A stretch of 64,000 nt of DNA from an uncultured Candidatus Melainabacteria bacterium (GTDB lineage: Bacteria > Cyanobacteriota > Vampirovibrionia > Gastranaerophilales > Gastranaerophilaceae), in the NCBI GenBank assembly GCA_949902595.1, contig CATLDC010000002.1, positions 62,001 through 126,000 on the forward strand. Reading direction: 5' to 3'. This document shows, one piece after another, positions 1-8,018 of the stretch; positions within the stretch are counted from its first letter, which is position 1; every line of letters begins with the position of its first letter. The position numbers and the translations under genes were made by a program. The notes under the pieces were generated by a model. That model worked only from the letters and a program-made list of their open reading frames with translations. It made no database searches and had not been told where the DNA came from.

Positions 1-24
1 TTTTGAGACTTATTTAAAAAATAA

Positions 25-53
25 TTGACAAACACACATCGATTTTATAAAAT
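25..53 (+). promoter_or_regulatory. sigma-70-type promoter of the first small gene
   Basis: A TTGACA box at 25-30 and a TAAAAT box at 48-53 are separated by 17 bp. The predicted start of transcription is near 60, and a GGAG ribosome site at 65-68 precedes the ATG at 75. Confidence 0.6.
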
Positions 54-74
54 TAATTTAAAACTGGAGTATAT

Positions 75-398
75 ATGAGAATAAGTCCTATCAAACAATC
101 AAATAATTTTCGCGCAAATCAACCATCGACAGCAGAGACATCAAAAAAGAAAACAATTGCACACGGAGTTGAAACTGTAGGACTTTTGTCTCTATTATTT
201 ACTGATGTACTTGACTTAAAATCTGGTAAAGAAGACGAGAAAAAACTTGAAGAGTTAAAGACTCTGCTCAATAAAAAGAACGAATCTTTTAAAGGCATTG
301 ATGCTAACATGTTTCCGGACCTGACTATCAAAACCAAGCAGGAAATAAAAAAGCTTCCGGAGCAGGCAAAAAAAGTTATTAAAAATACCAAGCCATAA
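75..398 (+). CDS. small hypothetical protein, 107 aa
   Basis: I do not recognise this protein. It opens with a polar, Asn/Gln/Ser-rich N-terminus, has a short hydrophobic stretch around residues 35-47 (VGLLSLLF), and then a lysine- and glutamate-rich, probably helical C-terminal half. The start is supported by a GGAG ribosome site six bases upstream and by a good TTGACA-N17-TAAAAT promoter. It stands alone, and folK follows 41 bp later from its own promoter. The composition (basic, short, MxISPI-like start) resembles the many small orphan proteins elsewhere in this window. No function can be proposed from the sequence. Confidence 0.6.
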   Translation: MRISPIKQSNNFRANQPSTAETSKKKTIAHGVETVGLLSLLFTDVLDLKSGKEDEKKLEELKTLLNKKNESFKGIDANMFPDLTIKTKQEIKKLPEQAKKVIKNTKP

Positions 399-403
399 TG
401 TTA

Positions 404-433
404 TTGACAATTCCCGATAAATCACGATAAAAT
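404..433 (+). promoter_or_regulatory. folK promoter, leaderless type
   Basis: A TTGACA box at 404-409 and a TAAAAT box at 428-433 (18 bp spacing) put transcription start on the folK ATG at 440, six bases after the -10 box. There is no Shine-Dalgarno sequence. See the leaderless finding. Confidence 0.6.
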
Positions 434-439
434 TAAGCT

Positions 440-940
440 ATGGCAATTGTGTACTTATCTTTAGGTTCAAATTTAGGCGACAGGCTGGGCTACTTGCAAC
501 AGGTTGCGAGCTTGCTTGGCGCGCATCCGGAGATAAGTATTGTCGCAACTTCGTCCTTTTATGAAACAGAGCCATGGCAGATGGACTCCGAAAACTGGTT
601 TGTAAACGCTATTGTCCAGATTTTGACAAGCCTGAGCCCTGAAAACCTGCTTGCAGAATGCCAAAGGGTGGAATCTCAACTCGGCAGAAAAAGAAACGCT
701 GAAAACGCTTACACAGACAGGACTATAGACATTGACATCCTGTTTTACGATAACCAGATTTTAAACACCCCGACGCTCACAATCCCGCATCCGTATTTTT
801 ACAAAAGGGCGTTTCTGATTGTTCCAATGCTTGAAATAGCACAGGATTTCATCCATCCGGCACTGAACAAAACCGTGTCAGAAATATACGACGAGCTTGA
901 AAACCCTGAAATGGTTGTACTGTATGGAACACGGGTATAA
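440..940 (+). CDS. folK: 2-amino-4-hydroxy-6-hydroxymethyldihydropteridine diphosphokinase
   Basis: This enzyme transfers pyrophosphate from ATP to 6-hydroxymethyl-7,8-dihydropterin, the step before dihydropteroate synthase in folate synthesis. At 166 aa it has the normal family length. The N-terminal LSLGSNLGDR motif (residues 6-15), FYETEPW near residue 41, the metal-binding run DRTIDIDILFY near 92-102 and IPHP near 115 are all present. There is no ribosome site; instead a -10 box lies exactly six bases upstream, so the mRNA is probably leaderless. The next gene's ATG overlaps its end by 17 bp, so the two are likely co-transcribed. folE2, the first pterin enzyme, lies elsewhere in the window at 19.5 kb. 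Confidence 0.95.
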   Translation: MAIVYLSLGSNLGDRLGYLQQVASLLGAHPEISIVATSSFYETEPWQMDSENWFVNAIVQILTSLSPENLLAECQRVESQLGRKRNAENAYTDRTIDIDILFYDNQILNTPTLTIPHPYFYKRAFLIVPMLEIAQDFIHPALNKTVSEIYDELENPEMVVLYGTRV

Positions 941-2057
941 AAACATTGCAATAATCGGGGCTGGTGCTTCCGGCTGTATTTGCGCGTATTATCTTCTTAA
1001 ATCAGGATTTGAAGTAACTCTTTTTGATTTCGGTTCACCCTTAAGAACCCTGCTTCCAACCGGCGGCGGGCGCTGCAACTTAGCCCATGCCGAATACGAT
1101 TTCAAGGAGCTTGCAAAGAATTACCCGCGCGGAGAAAAGTTTCTGTATTCCATATTTTCAAGGTTTTCGACCTGCGACACGCTCGCTCTGTTTGAAGAAA
1201 TTGGGATAGAAACATACACGCAGGACGACGGGCGGATTTTCCCGACCTCAAACAGCGCAAAAGATGTGCGCGAAAAGATTCTGACAAGGATTCAGAAAGC
1301 GCATTTTATCAAGGAAGGGGTAAAAGAAATCACCCCGCTTGATTCAGGGTTCAAAATCAAAACAGACAAGGCGGAATATCTGTTTTCCCATGTTGTTGTA
1401 TCAATCGGAGGCGGAAAAAGCATAAAGGGGTTGAAGCACAGTCTGATTCCTTTTACTCCTTCGCTTGTGGGTTTGAACGCTGACATAAAAGAGTTGTCAG
1501 GAGTCGTGCTCAAGAATGTTTACTCAAAGGACACAAAGCTCAATGGAGATATTCTCTTCACGCACTTCGGGATTTCAGGCCCTTTGACTTACAAGATTTC
1601 TTCAATAAAATCACGTGACAGGTATCCTTACAAGTTGTGTTTTGACCTGTATCCAAACGATTTGTCGCTACAGGATTTGCTGAACGCGAATCCGCACAAG
1701 GAGATAAAAAATATTCTCTCGAAATTTTTCCCACACAATTTTGTTAAATACCTGCTTTCAAACGATTCGGAGGTAAAGGCGCACAAGATTGACGGAAAGA
1801 CACGGGACAACATCCTGAACAGAATCCACAATTTTGAACTCAAAATAACCGGCGCCAACCGCGGCGAAGAGACCGTAACAGCCGGAGGAGTTGACTTAAA
1901 GGAAATTAATCCAAGGACAATGGAGTCAAAGCTGCATCCGGGGCTTTATTTCACGGGCGAAGTGCTTGACATTGACGGGTTTTGCGGAGGGTTCAATCTG
2001 CAAAACGCATGGTCAACAGCCTACATTGCTGCAGAAGCTATCTCACAAGCAGAATAA
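924..2057 (+). CDS. NAD(P)/FAD-dependent oxidoreductase, HI0933/YhiN family
   Basis: This is a flavoprotein of the HI0933-like family, whose substrate is unknown. With the ATG at 924 it has 377 aa. A Rossmann dinucleotide-binding motif, IIGAGASG, lies at residues 10-17, followed by the family hallmark TGGGRCNL near 50-57. The C-terminal FAD-contacting segment GEVLDIDGFCGGFNLQ is intact. A TTG at 897 would add nine residues before the Rossmann strand; the ATG is preferred because family members start just before this strand. The gene overlaps folK by 17 bp and ends tail-to-tail with the exported protein at 2038-2697, overlapping it by 20 bp. Confidence 0.85.
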   Translation: MEHGYKNIAIIGAGASGCICAYYLLKSGFEVTLFDFGSPLRTLLPTGGGRCNLAHAEYDFKELAKNYPRGEKFLYSIFSRFSTCDTLALFEEIGIETYTQDDGRIFPTSNSAKDVREKILTRIQKAHFIKEGVKEITPLDSGFKIKTDKAEYLFSHVVVSIGGGKSIKGLKHSLIPFTPSLVGLNADIKELSGVVLKNVYSKDTKLNGDILFTHFGISGPLTYKISSIKSRDRYPYKLCFDLYPNDLSLQDLLNANPHKEIKNILSKFFPHNFVKYLLSNDSEVKAHKIDGKTRDNILNRIHNFELKITGANRGEETVTAGGVDLKEINPRTMESKLHPGLYFTGEVLDIDGFCGGFNLQNAWSTAYIAAEAISQAE

Positions 2058-2697
2058 ACCACGGCATATCTTTTGTGTTATCGCCAAAGTGGGAGAACTG
2101 TATCATCCCCTTTTTTGTAACATCAAGAAGTCCATGGAGCTGATAGGTTTTAAACCTTGCATTGTTTGATGTAAATGAATAGTGATAAAAGTTTCTGTCA
2201 GTGTCATTCAAGAGAATAAGTTTAAAATTCTTGCCTTTTTTCTTGACCTTCAAGGAGTTTGTATTCGGGCTAAATTCTGATATCTTAACAATTTTGTAGT
2301 CCGGAAACAAGTCTTGAACCTCTTCCTGCGGAAGTTCTCTGCGTGTGAGTTCCCCGTCTGTCAGGGCAAAGTCATAGAAATTCAAATCCTGATTAGAATA
2401 CCCGATAAGATTGCCTTTATAAATAAATTCGTACTGGCATCCGGTTGAAAAAGCGAAGCTCTCATCAGGGTTCAAGAACTCCGAATAATTCCCTGTTCCG
2501 ACTGAAACAGTTTTAACATAATAGTTTTCAGCTTTTCTATCCACTTTATCTGACCAGATGTCGTTTTCAGCACTATAAGTAATTTTTGATTTCTCTTTTA
2601 TGTTTTTATAAGGAATCGGGAGCTGCTCTTCTGCATTTACTGTCAAAACAAGTCCTGCAAACAAAATAACGCCCATCAATATTTTCTTAAGATTCAT
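2038..2697 (-). CDS. exported hypothetical protein, 219 aa
   Basis: The protein starts with a clear signal peptide: two lysines, a hydrophobic core (ILMGVILFAGLVLTV) and an AxA-like end at NAEE around residues 22-25. The mature part is rich in charged and aromatic residues and has no family motif I recognise. The ATG at 2697 was chosen because a TCTGGAGGAA ribosome site lies just upstream and because upstream in-frame starts would spoil the signal peptide. It is probably a periplasmic or surface protein. Its last 20 bp overlap the end of the convergent flavoprotein gene. Confidence 0.65.
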   Translation of the reverse strand: MNLKKILMGVILFAGLVLTVNAEEQLPIPYKNIKEKSKITYSAENDIWSDKVDRKAENYYVKTVSVGTGNYSEFLNPDESFAFSTGCQYEFIYKGNLIGYSNQDLNFYDFALTDGELTRRELPQEEVQDLFPDYKIVKISEFSPNTNSLKVKKKGKNFKLILLNDTDRNFYHYSFTSNNARFKTYQLHGLLDVTKKGMIQFSHFGDNTKDMPWFILLVR

Positions 2698-2794
2698 AAG
2701 TTCCTCCAGATATTTTTCAATTATACAGGATTTTTCAAGATAGTTCAACTTTATGAATGAGGCAGGGCGCTACAATATCGGCTAAAATACAGTT

Positions 2795-3253
2795 ATGAGT
2801 TTAGTATCAAATTTTGTAGGCGGAATATCAGCATCACAGTTTGGCGGAAGCGGTAAAGTCTCTCCGGATTTTGACCTGAACGACACCACATTTTCCGACC
2901 TTCTAGAAAAACAGCTTAACACTAAACCGGAATCCGACTCATCAGGAATTGCCGGCATGCTTGGAATGCCATCAGGTTTTCCAATAGAGAACGCTGATTT
3001 TGCGGAGCCCGTTGAGTCTATCAAGTCTGCCGCTCAGGTGGGCAATCAAGGGATTGAACAGGAAGACGGAACCACAACATCAGAAATGCTTACATTCTAT
3101 TCTTCCATGCTTGACAACAACCTCGAGAACCAGAACTCACATACCCCGATTTTTGACTTTGCAAGAAAACAGGCTGCAAATTTTTATCAAAAGTATTCCG
3201 GAAACATTGTTACCGACCTGCAAGAATTTGTCAGCGACGCGCTGCATAAATAA
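2795..3253 (+). CDS. hypothetical protein, 152 aa
   Basis: I do not recognise a family. The first 60 residues are Gly/Ser-rich and low in complexity; the C-terminal half (TSEMLTFYSSMLDN onwards) looks helical. There is no signal peptide. The ATG at 2795 follows a TAAAAT box by exactly six bases and has no ribosome site, which suggests a leaderless transcript. The gene ends tail-to-tail with the calpain-like protease, with its stop codon four bases from the end of that gene. The pattern F-D-L-x-D-x-T-F-S-D-L near residues 25-36 faintly recalls flagellar rod/hook-basal proteins, but this is too weak for a call. Confidence 0.55.
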   Translation: MSLVSNFVGGISASQFGGSGKVSPDFDLNDTTFSDLLEKQLNTKPESDSSGIAGMLGMPSGFPIENADFAEPVESIKSAAQVGNQGIEQEDGTTTSEMLTFYSSMLDNNLENQNSHTPIFDFARKQAANFYQKYSGNIVTDLQEFVSDALHK

Positions 3254-3256
3254 CTA

Positions 3257-5467
3257 TCAATAAGAGCAAGCACCAATATTAGCTTTTAATTTTTCGAGGT
3301 TCTCATGCGTAATTCTTAGCGTCTCTTTGGAATCCCATGGATTTACCAGATAAACATATTTGTCATCAGCTTTGACTACTGCATAAGCATGCCCGAGCAC
3401 AAAATCAACTTCCTCTCCTTTAAAATTGAGCACTGCGCCCACCGTATCTGAATAATCTGTCTCAAACTGGTTAGCGCCGAGGCAGAAGGCTTTGTTAGGA
3501 TTGTTCAAATCATCGTTCATGCTTCTTTTATACTTGCCCATATCATGCCCGTTTCCAAACAGGATTTCGTACAAGTAATGAGTTGTATTTCCGTTTATAT
3601 CAAAACTTTGGAACACTTCTTGCTTCTCATAAGCCAGCTCCCTTATAAATTTATCAAACGCAAGCTCCAGAGCCCTCATATCACCGTCGCCGCCGGAAAG
3701 ATGGTTTGCGTTTTTTATTTCCTCAGCTGTTATTTTGTAGGTTTTCTTTGCCCCTTTTAATGTAACCATCACATCACCGGTTTTCGGGTCAACTTTTAAG
3801 AGGCTTTCGAGGCTCTTTTTACCAGCCTCTTTTGATACCAGAGATATTACGCCTGCAAGAAGCCAGCAATCACCTGTGTTACCCTGTTTAAAATCTATAT
3901 CAATTTTGCCGTTAGGTGATGATACAAAAGAGCGCTCTTGTCGGACTTCGTTTCTTGCCTCAAGGCGTTTGAAATCAATCAGAAGTTTTTCAGGATTCTT
4001 TTTATTTAGCACCATATCAGCCTTAATATCTTCACAGTATTTTCCAGCCGTACAGTTATTGATTATCAGGTCAATAAATTGCTCGTTTTGGGTGAAATCA
4101 TAAACCTCTTTTGTGAGCTCGGGTTCGTATGCCAGAGTCCTGATTTGAGAAATAATATCCAGCAGGATATTTGCCCGCTCTTTTTCCGGAATCTTATCGC
4201 ACCTAGCAAGTGTATACAAAATCCCTTTTGTTGTGTTTGAGGTGTCATCTTCGTGCAAAGCACCGGCTTTCTTTTGAAAATTCAGAAGAACTTTTTTAAT
4301 CATAGTGTTTCCAAAGAGTTCAAATGCGTCCTCTTTTTCATCCTGATTCAGGTTTATACCGGCGAATTTGAGGTGTTCTTTAAACTTATCAAGCTTCCCA
4401 TCTGACAGGTCTCTTACAAGTTTGTCTGTAATATATCTTTCTGCATGGTCATTAAGCCAGTTGTCATTAACAGCAGAGCCTTCATACTGTGAAGCCTCTT
4501 CTATATGTTTGAGCATTCTAAACACAGGCTTTTGTTTATAAAACACGTTTTCTGCGGCACCAACACTCTCAATATCATCCATCAGGTCACGTCCGGTTTG
4601 ATTCTGGTAGTCATACAAAACCTCCCAGACATTTCTAGGTGTGATTCCATCAACCAGATTCTGCAAATTTATTAAATCTACAATGCCCAAACCGTCTTTA
4701 CCGTCAAAATATTTTGCAAGCTCGTCTACCATATAATTTGCAATGGTTTTATCACCCTCGATAACTTTATACGGTTTGTTGTCTGAATAAAATGTTTCCT
4801 GAGTTATATCCCAGGTATCTTTTTTTATTTCTTCCCATATTCTGGTCTTTTTTATATTATCGCCATCATAAAAAGTCGAAAGTCTTGTTTTTCCTTCATA
4901 TTTATCAACTCTGATAACCGAGCAGTCATTTTCCATACCATGCTTTACCATTGCATACTCTTTTAAATTCCCGTCAGAATCAAAAGTGCTTATGCTGACA
5001 TAACCGCTAAGTCTCGCAGGAGGCTCTATATCATAAGTTACAGCTTTTTTGCCTGTTTTTTTATCATAAATTGTTACATAGGTAACATTATGATTATCTT
5101 TTTCTACTTTTATTTCATAATCTTTTTCACTGTATTTTTTTCTAATACCTTCTACTGTAAATTGGGAATTAAAAATCTTCCCGTCACCTCCGACTTCCAC
5201 AAGAGTTGTAAAATCGTGTTGTTTTACAGCCGGCTTGCATGAAAACTCTCCGCCAAAAACTTCGGTTGAGTCAAAATCTCCCCACTCTGTTTTAGCCGCC
5301 TCAAAACTGTTATCAATCATAAAAAGGCTTGTGCCGGATTTAATTTTTTTGGCTGCATCCGGAGTTATAGCGCCGTCTTTCAGCATCATATCAACTATCG
5401 CATCGCGCGAATACAGCGGGAATTTATTCTGATAGCTTTCAAAATTAGCCTGTATTGGAGACGGCAT
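3257..5467 (-). CDS. calpain-family (C2) cysteine protease, 736 aa
   Basis: The C-terminal 220 residues form a calpain-type papain-fold protease domain. The catalytic triad is visible: Cys534 in GNTGDCWLLAG, His693 in GHAYAVV and Asn709 in LVNPWD. The region before it (about 500 residues) has no signal peptide and no recognised domain; it contains beta-rich segments and then helical ones. The ATG at 5467 has an AAGGAG ribosome site eight bases upstream; a GTG three codons earlier is less likely. Bacterial calpain-like proteases are uncommon and their substrates are mostly unknown. The upstream region holds the TTGTAAA direct repeats found before other orphan genes here. The long N-terminal part could be a substrate- or partner-binding region. 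Confidence 0.85.
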   Translation of the reverse strand: MPSPIQANFESYQNKFPLYSRDAIVDMMLKDGAITPDAAKKIKSGTSLFMIDNSFEAAKTEWGDFDSTEVFGGEFSCKPAVKQHDFTTLVEVGGDGKIFNSQFTVEGIRKKYSEKDYEIKVEKDNHNVTYVTIYDKKTGKKAVTYDIEPPARLSGYVSISTFDSDGNLKEYAMVKHGMENDCSVIRVDKYEGKTRLSTFYDGDNIKKTRIWEEIKKDTWDITQETFYSDNKPYKVIEGDKTIANYMVDELAKYFDGKDGLGIVDLINLQNLVDGITPRNVWEVLYDYQNQTGRDLMDDIESVGAAENVFYKQKPVFRMLKHIEEASQYEGSAVNDNWLNDHAERYITDKLVRDLSDGKLDKFKEHLKFAGINLNQDEKEDAFELFGNTMIKKVLLNFQKKAGALHEDDTSNTTKGILYTLARCDKIPEKERANILLDIISQIRTLAYEPELTKEVYDFTQNEQFIDLIINNCTAGKYCEDIKADMVLNKKNPEKLLIDFKRLEARNEVRQERSFVSSPNGKIDIDFKQGNTGDCWLLAGVISLVSKEAGKKSLESLLKVDPKTGDVMVTLKGAKKTYKITAEEIKNANHLSGGDGDMRALELAFDKFIRELAYEKQEVFQSFDINGNTTHYLYEILFGNGHDMGKYKRSMNDDLNNPNKAFCLGANQFETDYSDTVGAVLNFKGEEVDFVLGHAYAVVKADDKYVYLVNPWDSKETLRITHENLEKLKANIGACSY

Positions 5468-5535
5468 ATTGAACACTCCTTATCTTTGCATCTTATATTT
5501 ATATAACGGCACAAATTTATTAAACTTTAACTAAT

Positions 5536-5551
5536 TTTACAAAAGTTTACA
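5536..5551 (-). promoter_or_regulatory. TTGTAAA direct repeats upstream of the calpain-like gene
   Basis: Read on the minus strand, TGTAAACTTTTGTAAA contains two TGTAAA units 10 bp apart, one helical turn. An AT-rich TATATAAATATAAG -10-like stretch lies about 45 bp downstream, before the ribosome site. The same repeat pair occurs upstream of several other genes in the window. Confidence 0.4.
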
Positions 5552-5570
5552 GTTGGTATTAACTTAAACT

Positions 5571-5624
5571 TTTGGAAGAATTTTGTTTGTTATATAATAA
5601 AGCTATTGGAATAAATAGCTTTAT
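5571..5624 (+). promoter_or_regulatory. promoter with palindromic operator for the Fe-S scaffold/GGGtGRT operon
   Basis: A TATAAT box lies at 5593-5598 with TTTGGA at 5571-5576 as a weak -35. A perfect 11-bp inverted repeat, ATAAAGCTATT-N6-AATAGCTTTAT (5597-5624), overlaps the -10 end and the predicted start of transcription. It is followed by TTTTTT, so it also looks like a terminator, but the only upstream gene points the other way. An operator, or a leader hairpin, is the best reading. Confidence 0.5.
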
Positions 5625-5647
5625 TTTTTGATTTATAAGGAGGTCAA

Positions 5648-6349
5648 ATGGGCAAAATAGAAATTACAAAAGAAATCGAAGAAAAATGCTGCGTACACCG
5701 CGGTGTAAAAGGTTCTCCTGCGCCGATTCCACAAGAAGGCGAATGGACAAAGTGTAAAGAAATTAAAGATATTTCAGGTCTAACTCACGGCTGCGGCTGC
5801 TGCGCACCTCAGCAAGGTACCTGCAAGCTTACTCTTAACGTTAAAGAAGGCGTTATTCAGGAAGCTCTTGTTGAAACTATCGGATGTTCAGGTATGACTC
5901 ACTCTGCTGCAATGGCTGGTGAAATCCTTCCTGGCAAAACTATCCTTGAAGCTTTGAACACTGACCTTGTTTGTGACGCAATCAACGTTGCAATGAGAGA
6001 ATTGTTCTTACAAATCGTTTACGGAAGAACTCAGTCAGCTTTCTCTGAAAACGGACTTCCTGTTGGTGCAGGACTTGAAGACTTGGGTAAAGGTCTTTGC
6101 TCTATGTGCGGTACAATTCACTCTACTAAGCAAAAAGGTGTCAGATACCTTAACCTTACAGAAGGCTACATTCTAAAGCTTGGTCTTGACAAGAATGACG
6201 AAGTTATCGGATACCAGTTCGTAAACCTTGGTAAGGTTATGGACGCAATTAAAAAAGGCGTTGCCCCTAAAGAAGCTTACGAAAAGAACATTGGTACTTA
6301 CGGCAGATTTGCTGACGCGGTTAAGTATATTGACCCTCGTGAAGAATAG
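5648..6349 (+). CDS. iron-sulfur cluster assembly scaffold-like protein (NifU-N/IscU-like)
   Basis: A 233-aa protein with an IscU/NifU-like core: Cys clusters at HGCGCC (about residue 48-53), TIGCSGMTHSAA (about 77-88) and LCSMCG (about 156-161) could hold an Fe-S cluster or metal. The N-terminal extension carries a further CCVHRG motif. It has a strong AAGGAGG ribosome site. The next gene, 56 bp downstream on the same strand, is the GGGtGRT protein, and this pairing is well known in anaerobic bacteria; both are usually annotated only by name. The shared function is unproven, but a role in Fe-S or related redox biology in anaerobes is a fair inference. The codon choice here looks biased toward highly expressed genes. 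Confidence 0.8.
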   Translation: MGKIEITKEIEEKCCVHRGVKGSPAPIPQEGEWTKCKEIKDISGLTHGCGCCAPQQGTCKLTLNVKEGVIQEALVETIGCSGMTHSAAMAGEILPGKTILEALNTDLVCDAINVAMRELFLQIVYGRTQSAFSENGLPVGAGLEDLGKGLCSMCGTIHSTKQKGVRYLNLTEGYILKLGLDKNDEVIGYQFVNLGKVMDAIKKGVAPKEAYEKNIGTYGRFADAVKYIDPREE

Positions 6350-6405
6350 TGCTGGGCACTCAACTTAGAACTACAAGATAAAGTAATAAAAAAGGGAAAT
6401 AAAAT

Positions 6406-7407
6406 ATGACAGTAAAATTTGAAGGACAAGATAGACGTGAAGCTACTCTTAAAAAAGTTTTACCTGAATACGGATTCAAAAACTTGGAAGAAGCTCGCGA
6501 ACTATGCTTATCAAAAGGCATCGATGTAGATGCAATTGTTAAAGGTATTCAGCCTATCGCGTTTGATAACGCATCTTGGGCTTACACTCTCGGCTGCGCT
6601 ATTGCAATCAAAAAAGGTATCAAAAATGCGGCTGATGCAGCTGAAGCTATCGGCTTAGGCTTACAAGCTTTCGCAGTTCCGGGCTCAGTTGGTGACAGAA
6701 GACAAGTTGGTATCGGTCATGGTAATTTGGCAGCAATGCTTCTTAGAGAAGAAACAAAATGTTTCTGTTTCTTAGCAGGTCACGAATCTTTTGCAGCAGC
6801 AGAAGGTGCTATCGGTATTGCAAGAAACGCAAACAAAGTTAGAAAAGAACCTCTAAGAGTTATCTTGAACGGTCTTGGTAAAGATGCTGCTTATGTAATC
6901 GCAAGAATCAACGGTTTTACAGCTGTTGAAACAGAATACGATTTCAAAACCGGCGAACTCAAAATCGTTAAAGAAACACCATTCTCAGAAGGTGAAAGAG
7001 CAAAAGTTAGATGCTATGGCGCTGACGATGTTTCAGAAGGTGTTGCAATCATGATTAAAGAAGGTGTTGATGTTTCTATTACAGGTAACTCAACTAACCC
7101 AACCCGTTTCCAACACCCTGTTGCAGGTACTTACAAAAAATGGTGCTACGAAAACGACAGAAAATACTTCTCAGTAGCATCAGGCGGTGGTACAGGTCGT
7201 ACACTTCACCCTGATAACGTAGCTGCTGGTCCTGCTTCATACGGTATGACAGATACTATGGGCAGAATGCACGGTGATGCTCAGTTTGCAGGTTCTTCAT
7301 CTGTTCCTGCTCACGTTGAAATGATGGGCGTTATCGGTATGGGCAACAACCCTATGGTTGGTGCAACTGTTGCAGTTGCGGTTGCTGTTGAAAATGCTAT
7401 GAAGTAA
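6406..7407 (+). CDS. GGGtGRT family protein
   Basis: This 333-aa protein carries the family-defining GGGTGRT motif at residues 260-266, followed by the conserved runs LHPDNVAAGPASYGMTDTMG and GRMHGDAQFAGSS. No signal peptide or membrane segment is seen, so it is cytosolic. The biochemical function is not established; the repeated glycine loop suggests a nucleotide- or phosphate-binding site, which is inference. It follows the Fe-S scaffold-like gene by 56 bp in the same transcription unit, and a strong terminator closes the unit. Codon usage is regular and the AAAGGGAAATAAAAT leader gives a weak ribosome site. Confidence 0.85.
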   Translation: MTVKFEGQDRREATLKKVLPEYGFKNLEEARELCLSKGIDVDAIVKGIQPIAFDNASWAYTLGCAIAIKKGIKNAADAAEAIGLGLQAFAVPGSVGDRRQVGIGHGNLAAMLLREETKCFCFLAGHESFAAAEGAIGIARNANKVRKEPLRVILNGLGKDAAYVIARINGFTAVETEYDFKTGELKIVKETPFSEGERAKVRCYGADDVSEGVAIMIKEGVDVSITGNSTNPTRFQHPVAGTYKKWCYENDRKYFSVASGGGTGRTLHPDNVAAGPASYGMTDTMGRMHGDAQFAGSSSVPAHVEMMGVIGMGNNPMVGATVAVAVAVENAMK

Positions 7408-7428
7408 GAAATAAAAAAGCATAACAAA

Positions 7429-7459
7429 AACTCCGGAAGAAATCTTCCGGAGTTTTTTT
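7429..7459. terminator. bidirectional rho-independent terminator
   Basis: An ACTCCGGAAGA/TCTTCCGGAGT hairpin is followed by seven T on the plus strand and flanked by five A upstream, so it can end both the GGGtGRT operon and the convergent oxidoreductase operon. Confidence 0.85.
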
Positions 7460-7473
7460 ATTATAAATATTTA

Positions 7474-8016
7474 TTAAACCAACGCCAAACTCCCTGCCCC
7501 GTTTTCCAACGCCTCGAGATTCAAAGGCAGCAGGTTCTTTTTCTTTTCACCAAGCACTTTTTCAACCCCTTTAGCAAGAAAATCCTTTGATACAATCTTG
7601 CACACAGATGAAAGCACGCCTAAAGACACGACATTTGTCACCTTGCCGTTTCCCATATCGTTTGCAATCTTTGTCATCGGAGCAAAAACATATTTGATAT
7701 CAGAGCGCGGGTGAGATTCCGCAACAAGAGTTGAGTTTGCAACAATTGTTCCGCCTGATTTCACTCTTTGGACAAACTTGTCAAACGATTGCTGGTTCAG
7801 GACAAGCGCAAAATCAGTATCCTGCTTATGCACAGAGCTTACTTCTGTATCAGATACAACAATCTCGCAATTTACGGTTCCTCCACGCATTTCAGCACCA
7901 TAACAAGGATACCACGTTACATTTTTACCTTCAATCATAAAAGCATTTGCAAGCACAGTCCCTGCAAGAAGTACGCCCTGTCCGCCAAAACCGGCTATTA
8001 TAAAATTTGTCTCCAT
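7474..8016 (-). CDS. 2-oxoacid:ferredoxin oxidoreductase, gamma subunit
   Basis: The gamma (POR domain) subunit of a thiamine-dependent 2-oxoacid:ferredoxin oxidoreductase. At 180 aa it has normal length; the start FIIAGFGGQGVLLAG and the segment YGAEMRGGTVNCEIVVS are family hallmarks. It is the last gene of the operon ferredoxin-alpha-beta-gamma, following beta by two bases. The complex oxidises a 2-oxoacid to an acyl-CoA and CO2 and reduces ferredoxin. The four-gene order fits both KorABCD (2-oxoglutarate) and Vor (branched-chain, 3-methyl-2-oxobutanoate) enzymes, and sequence reading alone does not decide the substrate. Confidence 0.9.
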   Translation of the reverse strand: METNFIIAGFGGQGVLLAGTVLANAFMIEGKNVTWYPCYGAEMRGGTVNCEIVVSDTEVSSVHKQDTDFALVLNQQSFDKFVQRVKSGGTIVANSTLVAESHPRSDIKYVFAPMTKIANDMGNGKVTNVVSLGVLSSVCKIVSKDFLAKGVEKVLGEKKKNLLPLNLEALENGAGSLALV

Positions 8017-8018
8017 AA

